Source: Aurelia coerulea
Taxonomy: Eukaryota > Cnidaria > Scyphozoa > Semaeostomeae > Ulmaridae
DNA length: 64,000 nt
Assembly: GCA_039566865.1 (NCBI GenBank)
Contig: CM076959.1
Coordinates: 17,406,501-17,470,500 of the forward strand
Direction: 5' to 3'
The notes below the pieces were generated by a model. It worked only from the letters and a program-made list of their open reading frames with translations. It ran no database searches and was not told the origin of the DNA. Of the stretch, positions 10,841 through 21,900 are shown one piece after another. Within the stretch, counting starts at the first letter, position 1. Each line of letters opens with the position of its first letter. A program made the translations under genes and the position numbers.

Positions 10841-13800
10841 CTGGGGAATACACGAATCTTTTTTAAAGAAACCACTAATAAAAAACTCAACTTTCAGATC
10901 AGACTTCCCCCAAGTCTATTTCGTCAACACAGTCAAAAAGTGAAAATATATTTGAAATAGAATTGCAAAAAATCTGAAAGGGAAAAAGTTTTTAAAAATG
11001 TTTTTATAAATTGTTGTTCACACTTCGATCGAGTTGATGAAATAAACTTTGGGCAGGTCTACTCTCGAATCGTAAAAAATTAAGAAACTCCAGTACTGGA
11101 AAAGGTAAATTAAGATAATAACTACTGTTTAGAAAGAAAATCCTCAGTAAAGTCTAAACATAAAAAAGTAATTTTCAAACGTTCACTAGGGCACAGATAA
11201 TGAACATGAAGGCTACATTTAAGAAACTTATAAGAAATCCCGAGTTCCCACAATCTGATAGTCTTAAGAAACTTTCAGTACTGGCTCAAATTGTTAGTTT
11301 CTTATACCGGTTGAGTCAATAAAAAGGCCCGGCGTTTGAAAAAATGCTGCTCCCTGAATTTAAAAGCAATAGTATTGAACACTGTCTTGTTTTATTCTCG
11401 ATATGTCCAATTAGGTCTATTAATTTATCCGGCTTTAATAGGCCATTCCTTCCCGTCGATATGGAAGATTTTCTTCAGAAAGCCCCTTTTGAGAACCTGC
11501 AAAAACGAATGATAACGGCGAGCAAAATTTCTCTTTGTTTTCCTATAGTTTATTTTACTAACGGGCATCTTCTAGTACCTATTGCTAACGGCATGTGTAC
11601 TCTTTCTCGGGCGTTGTTTTCGACTCTTTCTTCTAACACCGAGTATCCATTCGGGGTTTAGGCCTCGGGTCCCCTTTTCGCGTAGGAAATGCAACTCACG
11701 CTTTTTTTACCTCGGTTTCCTCGTTTTTCTTGCCTTGTACGATTTGTTTATTCGCTGAAGATAAACCAAGCTTGGCTCGAAACGCTCGAAATTAATAAAC
11801 ATGTTTCAAGTCAATTATTCATTAGCCTGATTTGTGTCTTCTACTTGGAATGTCGTTGCATTTATCAATAGCATTGAAATTGTCGTTGCTTGCCTCAGCC
11901 TTCGATTTTTCATCAAAATGCGCTTGCCATCTGAGTGACCAAGTTTCTTTTTTGAACTAATGAGACGAAAAGTTTCTATAAAACTTGATTTCATACCTCT
12001 CGTATTGACTCTGTCCAACGCAATGCTTTCACTAATTTCTCCACTCCTTCCACAATATCGCCTTTAATAACTGCATCATTTGAGCGTCTTATTTTCTTTT
12101 TGAAAGGACCAACAGTTTCTCGATTTATCAGCAGTCTTGGCGTTGATATGCTGACCTCTTCTACAAGTCCGGCAAAGGGATAAACTCCCAATGATGTTCC
12201 CAACACAATTAGTAGATCACATTTTGCAAAGTCTTTAGGATATTCAAAGAATTTCTTTGGCAAGTCCTCATGAAAGAATACAATGTTTGGTTTTATCACA
12301 CCCTAAAAAATAAAATCAATAAAACGCTTTATTTCTAAAATACACTGAACGAACTAAAAAAGACATGTCTTCCTTCTGACAAGAGGCTAGTTAATAAGAA
12401 AATAATGGTACGGTTGACAAAATAGGAAGTATACGTCTGATAATCGCAAAAGTTCTCTTAAAATGTTTCAAGTATTTTGATCTTAGGGATTAGGGAATAG
12501 AAGAAACACGTTAGCAGAGCATAGGGCTCAAATCGTTCGAACCTTTAAAAAGGTGGGTGTAAAATTTAATTACAGTTTTCTTTGAATTGAATTGCTTGAA
12601 AAGAACTTATGGCATTTTGCTGTAAAATCTGCAATGGGAATTTTTTTCAGATATCTTGATTTTTTTTCAAAATTGCTGCAATCTAATTACTTTTGCAAAA
12701 ATTCATGGAAAATCAAAAACAATTTTAAATCATCGTAAATACTAAACCAATAGAGGAAAAATGACATTTAAGAAAATCATAATTTATAAAGGTCTACAAT
12801 ATGGTGGCAAGCAGAAATCTGTAGCTTTTCTAGTTTAGGATTTAGAAATTTGATGACGTCATAGCCTCAAATTTAATAAATGATAACATTTTGAAATTAA
12901 TCAAGATATCAATACATTTCCACGGCAGATTTACAGCAAAAACCCTAAGTTCCTTCCAAGCCATTTATTTAAAAGAAAACTGTCATATAATTTTACAAAG
13001 ACCTTTTAAAGATTTGAGTCCTATGTTCAACACGGCTGCTATAGCAGAATTTCAAAAAATGATTAAGATACGACGCATAGAGTCGACATTTTTTCAGTGA
13101 AAAAAATCAACTTACCTTACAACCATCTTTCCTGCATTTAGGAACATTTTGGTTCATAACATCATCCTATGAGAGCAAACATGTCACAAATCAAGCTTAA
13201 AGCAAATATGAAAAATCCCTGTAAAAGTTGTGGATATATTGAAGTTGCGAGTTTCAGCATTCAGAATAAATTGGAATAATTAAGATAACCCAAATTGAAA
13301 GGGTACATCAGTTGGTCTAGAATTTGCTGCCTTGAAACCAGTAGGGCAAACTGTCGCCTTGTGCATGCGAAAGGTGGTTGCAAGAGAAGCCATGAGTTAA
13401 TAACGAAAGAAGAAGGATAAATCTGCTCGGCTGATTTTGTTTACTTGATTCAGGAGCTTGGTAGTAATTGTTCCATTTATGTTTTAAATATGCGAGAATT
13501 GCAATGCATTCTGTTTGGCTTAGACATTATATTAGACAAAATCTGCCAAGCAGATCTTTAGATTTACCATTCTTCATTTGTTAGAAGCACATAACTTCTC
13601 TTAAAAACCACCTGCCGCGTGCACAAGGCGAGAGTTTGCCCTACTGGTTTCAGGGCAACTTTTGAAGAGTGAAGAGTTGCACTCGTGACATTTTAAATTT
13701 CATCACAAACCTGACCCGACATCTAATGTTAGGCAGAATCTAATATAGTATCCATTAAGTTTTAATCGTTTGTAGTGTACCTAATTGTATGTAGTTTAAC

Positions 13801-15924
13801 GTTGCGTGTCTTTTCTATTGGTGAAGGAGTAGTCATTGTCCTTCGCTCCCCTTAGCATCGTCCCTGCAATGTTGTACAGTATTAGGAAGGTATAGTAGAA
13901 AATAAGATTTATTGTAATATTTTATATGTATAAAAAAAAAAGAAAAAAGGGCAACTTTTGCGGCTCTGTTCGCTTTGAATTTCTGGTTGAGAGAATTTCT
14001 GTTGTCGCTAGTTGCTAGTCACTTTGAATTCGAGTGTCAATCAAGAGCAAATGATGCAACTGGGTTACACAATCTGTCCTTGTGAAAATGATCTCATACT
14101 AGGCTACGAAAAATAATGAAATGACAAAGAAGATTGCTTACCAGTATTTCTTTTCCATCATAATTTGCCTTGCACTTTCTGCAAGTAGCCTTTGCAAAAC
14201 TTCCATGAGCTTCCACTAGTTTCGACTCTGGAATACCAGCAGCTAAAAAAGAACGAAACGAGTTTGAATCTTCATAGCATCGTCCAAGTAGTCACGCCCG
14301 ACAACAGCAAGCCTGAAGTCTGACGTCACTTCCGGCCTCTCTTGCAAGAAAGCTGTGGCGCAGGTGTGCCAGAAATCTGCCGCACCCGCCTCCTTCATAG
14401 TACTTATACTGGGCGTCTCAAAAAAATAATCGCATAAAATCCTCATAGTATCGTCCCAGTAGTGTTGCATAGTAGTTAGAAAGTATAGTAGAATATATTG
14501 TAATATCTTATTTGGATATGAAAAAATGTTGTGTTGAAACAGCCCGTCATCATACACCATAGTGTTGTTGCTTGCAGGTGAGCAGATACAATTTCTTCAG
14601 GTTTAGGACTTGGATACACCATCATCATACACCATTATCATACAACGCACATCACCATAAACCGAGAGAGTCAAAGAAAAGTTAACATGTTTGGTGGGGT
14701 GTGGAATAAAAAGTACACGGCCGATATTCAAAACTGAATCTTAATCTATGCGTCAAAGGCTAACTTAGATGTGAAACTTTTGTTTGATAAAATCATTCAT
14801 ATGCTACACCCGGATACTAGGAAAATGCTTATAAGGGGTTCGTATGGGAACGAGAATTTCATACTCCATTTTGAACCATATTTACTCGCTATTGAAATTT
14901 AAATTCAATTTCATTAAAAAACAATTGCATTGAATTTTAATTTCAATGGCTGGTAAATCATGGACCAGAATCGAAGATGGATTTCTCGTTCCCATACAGA
15001 CCCCATGACCAGCATTTTCCTCGCTTTTGGGTCCAGACGATGACTGATTTCACCATGATTTCACCAAACAAAATTTCCACATCTAAGTTAGTCTTTGACT
15101 GGTAGAGAAACATTTCAGTTCTGTACATCAGCTGCAGATATTTCATTCCACAGCCCATCGAGTCTTGGTTGGAAAACCATTCGTGAGCTTATCGACGGAG
15201 ATTCTAGATTGATGGTTTACAAGTCTATTAATGGGCTTGCTCCGCAATACATGAGCAATCTTTTCACAAGAAAATCCGCTTGCAGCTCTCGTCACCTTCG
15301 AAATACGGCAACTGATTTGAGGTTACCAAAGAAATCATCCGCAAATGGGCAGAAATGTTTTTCGTATAGAGGTGCAAAACTGTGGAATAGCCTCCCAGCT
15401 GAGACCAAGCAGGCAACCTCCATTAAGATTTTTAAACAAAGTATAAAATAGACTGGGGGTTTTCTAGCGGTCTGGTGGTTACCGCGCCCGTTGCTTCTGT
15501 GCATGATTTCTGCTGGTCGACGATGGAGATTCTTGGATCTCCGTTGTCGCTTTGGCATGGGTCGGGCATGGGGGCGGGGGCTGCGTTGGTTGCTGGATTG
15601 TTGGAGAAATTTCCCAGTCTATTGGTTTCATGCATTTTTCTTTTAATTTTGATTGTTAGGTTTCACGGTTTTGTTGTATTAATGGTTTATTGTAAGTAAT
15701 TCTTAGATATTCTTAACATGTACATTTTGTAAGTTTCTATGTGGAGGGCCTCTTGAAAATCAGCCACTAGGCTGAAGGGTCTCCCTCCTTAATAAATTGA
15801 AATACGAAATATGAAATATATGAAATATCAAACATTTTAACTTGCTTGTCTCACCTGTTGCTTAATCATGACTATCTTTAATTTGACTATCTGTTCAGCT
15901 ACTCTTGTCGCCAACTTGAAATAA

Positions 15925-15962
<38 letters not shown>

Positions 15963-18900
15963 GAAAAACAAAACTGTTAAGAGCAAAACGTTTCGATTAT
16001 AAAATCTTCATCAGTTGTTTACAACCACAGGACAGCCAAGTATTTATAGGACAAAATAACATTTACATAAAATCGTGATAGAATCCCCCCGAGGCCCCCC
16101 TTAAAAACAATGCCAAACAACACACCTAGACTATTTCAAGTTTTCTTAGCCAGCCAAAACTTCCAATTCAAATAAAAGTTCACATTAAATTCCCTAATCC
16201 TTTAGTTCTCGACATCGGAATGGAAGCTCTGCGTATATAAAATCTCAAGCAAACGAAGAAGCACGCCTCCCAACGACCCTCCTGGGATTTGCTTAAATTG
16301 CTAAATCCCTAGATGGCAAGACAGGGAATTCCACCCTGACACCACGTGCACACTGACACGAAATACGAAAGGAAGCATGCCCCCAACAAGGACAGATAAT
16401 GTTACAATAGAACTCGCTATCTTTCATTGACACCTAGATACAAAGCAATTTGTGATTGCAGACAAAGGGAATTCCATGCTCGGTTGGTCAAGACATAAAC
16501 AAAAACAAAGCAAGCCGCAAAAACTGCCCTGAAACTAGGGTCGCTAGCGCGCTCGTTGTGCATTCCAGAAATGGTTTTTAAGAGCAGATATTCGCACATA
16601 TCGAAAGAAGAAGGATATATCTAAACTTCTGCCTCGGGCATCTTATTTATTTTGTGCAGAAGCTGAGCAGTTAAGTGTTTTAATTACACTTAAAAAGTAC
16701 GAGAATTGAATCCCCTCCCAATTGGCTTCTGCGCAAAATAAATAAAATGCCCGAGGCAGAAGTTTAGATATATCCTTCTCCTTTCGATATGTGCTAATAT
16801 TTGCTCTTAAAAACCATTTCTGAACTGCACAACGACCGAGCTAGCGACCCGGGTTTCAGGGCAGTTTTTGCGGCTTGCTTTGTTTTTGTTTATGTCTCGA
16901 CCAACCGAGCATGGAATTCCCTTTGTCTGCAATCGCAAATTGCTTTGTATCTAGGTGTGAATAAAAAGTAGCGAGTCCTATTGTAACATTATCTGTCCTT
17001 GTTCATGCCCCCAAGATAAAGCCTAAGACTTATTCAAATGGAATGACTGTATTCAGGCGACCCCACAGGCGAACATATCCAATTCAACATCAGCTGCTCT
17101 TTCATTGAGACCGTTGGGTGCAAAGGTTCCCAATTTGTATTGCCGAAATAATTCTTTTCTACGAAGTGAGTAAACATCTGAAGCCCCATCAATGATTTTT
17201 ATGCTGACCGAAAAAGCACCCTGATGGCCTTCACTAAAAAATGCCGAAAGAAACCCGCCTGTGGTACCGCCTTACCCCTGTCAAGACTGCCATCATTGTA
17301 TTTACGTGCATATGTTCGAAAATATGATTTGTACACTTTAAATCTTTGCCGAAATTTGGTTTTTGTGCTGCCCACATATTTTTTATTGCAGCCAGCATGG
17401 AGGACCTTCCTCGGGATGCTATTCTGTGTGCGATTGATGTGGTCGGTCTATATCCTAGTATACCCCATGACGAAGGACTGGAAGCTCTGCGTACTGCTCT
17501 TAATTCAAGGGAGAATCAATCGGTTTCTACGGATACCTAAGTGGAACTGGCTAATTTAGTGCTAACAAATAATTTTTTTGAGTTTAATGGTGATTTTTTT
17601 AAGCAAATTAGGGGGACAGCTATTGGTACCAAATATGCACCATCATATGCTATCCAATTTTTGGCGGCTTTGGAAGAAAAACTTCTTGAACAATCACAAT
17701 ATAAGCCTTGGTTATGGTGGCGTTATATTGATGATGTATTTTTAGTTTGCACACACGGGGAGGAAAAACTTATAGAATTTGTAGATTTTCTGAATTCCGC
17801 TCACCATTCCATAAAGTTCACCGTTGAATATTCCAAGGAAACCGTGAACTTTTTGGATGTTCAGGTTATTAGGCAAGGTAACAAAATAGTCACAGATCTG
17901 TATGCGAAACCGACTGATACTCATCAGCTTCTTCATCGTTCCTCGTGTCATCCAGGTCATACGAAAAAGGGCATTCCCTATGGGCAGGCCCTTCGAATTC
18001 GTCGTATCTGCTCAGAAGACTCTTTTTTGAAAATCGATTGCAAAACTTGGAAAATTTTCTTTTGGATCGGGGGTACAGTAGGGGAGAAATAGAGGGACAG
18101 TTTAATAGGGTAAGGGGGTTGGATCGGAATACCCTCCTGGATCGGAACCAAAAGCACCGGGATGATACGAGGATACCCCTGGTTTTAACATTCCATCCAG
18201 CATTTCATAAAGTTTACGACATTTTGCAAACATGTTTGAATGCACTCTTTGTTGATAATGAACATCGACATATTTTCAAGGATAAGATTTTTGTTTCGTT
18301 CAGAAGGGCTAAAAATTTCAAGGATACTCTGGTTAGGGCCAAAGTTTACCAACTAACGGATGAACAAGCTGAAAAGGGCACTTTCAAATGTAATGGCAGG
18401 AGAAGCTGTCAAATTTGTGCACTCATTGTTGAAGGGGAGACATTTCGAAATTTTAATGACTCTCGACATTTTACAATCTCCTCTGGTGCTTATCATTGCA
18501 ACTCGGAGAATGTAGTCTACTTGTTGCAATGTGAGTGCTGCAACAAAAAATATGTGGGCAGCACAAAAACCAAATTTTGGCAAAGATTTAATGTGTACAA
18601 ATCATATTTTCGAACATATGCACGTAAATACAATGATGGCAGTCTTGACAGGGGTAAGGCGGTACCACAGGCGGGTTTCTTTGGGCATTTTTTTAGTGAA
18701 GGCCATCAGGGTGCTTTTTCGGTCAGCATAAAAATCATTGATGGGCTTCAGATGTTTACTCACTTCGTAGAAAAGAATTATTGTGGCAATACAAATTGGG
18801 AACCTTTGCACCCAACGGTCTCAATGAAAGAGCGGCTGATGTTGAATTGGATATGTTCGCCTGTGGGGTCGCCTGAATACAGTCATTCCATTTGAATAAG

Positions 18901-21900
18901 TCTTAGGCCTTCTCTTGGGGGCATGCTTCCTTTCGTATTTCGTGTCAGTGTGCACGTGGTGTCAGGGTGGAATTCCCTTTCTTGCCATCTAGGGATTTAG
19001 CAATTTAAGCAAATCCCAGGAGGGTCGTTGGGAGGCGTGCTTCTTCGTTTGCTTGAGATTTTATATACGCAGAGCTTCCATTCCGATGTCGAGAACTAAA
19101 GGATTAGGGAATTTACTATGAACTTTTATTTGAATTGGACGTTTTGGCTGGCTAAGAAAACTTGAAATTGTCTAGGTGTGTTGTTTGGCATTGTTTTTAA
19201 GGGGGGCCTCGGGGGGATTCTATCACGATTTTATGTAAATGTTATTTTGTCCTATAAATACTTGGCTGTCCTGTGGTTGTAAACAACTGATGAAGATTTT
19301 ATAATCGAAACGTTTTGCTCTTAACAGTTTTGTTTTTCATATACTTTTTTTTCTGTTATCTTTGATGGTGGTTTTGTTTTAATATTATTATCATTATTAT
19401 TATCTGCAGAGCTTACCTCTTTCCAGGGCATCGATATTCTGTGTGTACATCCTCAACAGAAGTTTCTTTTCATGAAGCATTCGCACGAAATAATGAACAA
19501 AGTTCGGAGGAAAATTTGCAGGGTAAAGTTCTTGTGCAAGTCTGAAGAATGGTTTCGGATCGTAGTTAAAGAAGTGAAGGTCGAAAACTGAAGTTGGGTC
19601 CGGCAAATTGTATTCAGCTAAGTTATCATATAGTCCTGTTCCTGGGCTCCTGAAACAGAGAGAGAATAATGAAGAATATTCTCAGGAATTGCATACACTT
19701 GAAGAGAATCAACGGAGATAAAAGCCATGCGCGGAAGGGGTCTGGGTATTCTATTATTAACCTGTTGTATTTGATGATGTACACACGTGCGGGCATATTG
19801 TTATCTTATCAGTCAATGTAAATTGATTAGAATAGGCCATAATTATAGAACTTCTAAATGTGTTTCATTTCAAATTGGAAGCAAACATATCTGCCAGAGG
19901 AGGCAAACGGTGATGAAAATATGATGTTAACTGTGAGTACTCTCAAGTACCGAATAAACGGGGGGGGGGGTGAGAATAATGGGGGGGGGTTGGAAATGGT
20001 TAAATATGATAATAATCGGGGGGTTGGAACAATCGGGGGGGGGGTTGGAAAATTGAGAATAGTTGTTTTTCGGTTTCTTAGTAAAACACGGATCTAACCT
20101 GGGTACCACGTGTGTAAAACACGTATGTAACACGGGTCAGACAAACAAAGGAGAATAAAGTTAATAAATACAGTAAGTGCATTTGCTTAGCAGGAATTAT
20201 TAAAAGATTATGTTCACTATTATTTATATTTTTCAAGAATTAATAAAAGGGGGGGTTGGAATAAAAGTGGGGGGGGGGGTTGGAAAAATTTTCAAAAACT
20301 AGTTTAGACTCGCTCCAATTCTTGTTCATTGTCCTTATTCGGGTTTATTTTTGGTTAGCAGTGAGTTTAGAGTTGTGAAAGCAGAGAAAGCAGTGCAGAG
20401 TCTAAGAGAAGGTAAGAAATTTGAAACAAAAGCTCACCTAAAATCAGGAATTCCACTTGGTGTTGATATCCCAGCTCCGGCCATAACTATAATATTTTTG
20501 CATTTGTCATGTTTAATCAGGTTTGCAATGTCATCTACACTTGATACATTAAATGTACTGAAATGCCTCCTTTCACTTTTTTGTGCACTTCGTTTCTTTG
20601 TTGTACTGTTAAATAAAATGAGCAGAAGTATTAACAATGTACATCAAAGCATGATGCTATGAAAATCTGTGGCTGCAATACAGTTCTGGCTGAGTAAAGA
20701 TTGCATTTTGAAAAATACTGCTCCCTGTTTATCAAAGCAATGACATTGGAAAATGTCTAATTTCATCATCATAATGTTTAATTCGATTTGCAGATGTTCA
20801 CAGCATTGACTGGTCATTCTTACCCATGGATATGAGAAAGCCCCTTTCAAAACCTAAAAAACCAGTGGAAATGATGATAAAGATGTCATTGGTCTTCCTT
20901 CCTAACGACACTGACAATGACACATATTAGCACATGTTATATCCTCTAAGGGATAATGGAATCTCCAGGGATAATGTTCTTGTTCTAGCAAGAGAAAATT
21001 TCATCATCTTCCAGGAAGAAAACAAGAACTTAAGGGCTCAAATCTTTAAAAAGACCAATGTACAATTTTATTACAGTTTTCTTTGATATGAATGGCTTGG
21101 AAGGAACTTAGGGTTCTTTGCTGTAACTATTCCATGGAAATTCATGGATATCTTGATTAGTTTCAAAATGGCGGCATTTATTAACTTTGATGCTATGACA
21201 TCATCAAATTTCTAAATCCTAAACCAGAAAGGATACAGATTTCTGCTTGCCGCCATATTGAAGACCTTCATAAACTATGGTTTTCTTGAAGGTTATATAA
21301 ATTTTCCTCAATTGAGTTACAGTAGGATTTATGATGTTTCAGATTTTTTCATTTCAGAAATAACTAAATTGCCACCATTTGAAAAAAATAAAGATATCAA
21401 AAAATGTCCATGACAGATTAATAGAAAAGTACCACAATGTCTCGTTCAATTCCTACCCTGACCCTGGGGGTCAACGAAAATTCCTTGCTCAAATGCCTGG
21501 GGGCTGGGGAAAAATCGGTGGTCAAATGCCCGGGGGCTGGGCAATAAGAAAATGCCATATTCCCAGTTACTGCATAAGCAAAAGCTCCTGTTCTAGTCAA
21601 ATGCTATTCAAATGCCCGGGGGCCAGGGAAAAATCTACGGTCAAATGCCCGGGGGCCGGGAATATTTTTCGTGCAAATGCCCGGGGGTGTCCCGGGGGGA
21701 TGGTCAGGGTAGGAATTGAACGAGACATAAGTTCCTTTCAAGCCATTTAATTCAAAGAAAAATGTCATAGAATTTTACACCCACCCTTTTAAATATTTGA
21801 AAGATTTGAGCCCCATGCTGATGCTTGAAGAAGATAATCAAATTGAGCTATATTTCTATGTTTCAATATGCTAATACAAATAGAGAAAATTTTGCTTAAT

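Larger units (their letters stand above)
15961..19340 (+). mobile_element. Penelope-like element with 804-bp inverted arms
   Basis: The sense body encodes a reverse transcriptase followed by a GIY-YIG endonuclease, the architecture of endonuclease-bearing Penelope-like elements. The left arm (15,961-17,392) is the reverse complement of 18,537-19,340. Removing the nested insertion and one target-site copy leaves exactly 804 bp, equal to the right arm. PLEs commonly carry inverted or tandem terminal repeats. Arms start atgaaaaacaaaactgtt and end with its complement. The element lies in a SIRT3 intron, antisense to that gene. Confidence 0.9.

Noticed and set aside
12891..13100. Plus-strand 69-codon frame
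   Set aside because: It lies in a hAT-like MITE within a SIRT3 intron and has no domain.
18353..18811. Minus-strand frames over the PLE body
   Set aside because: They are shadows of the GIY-YIG endonuclease frame on the opposite strand.
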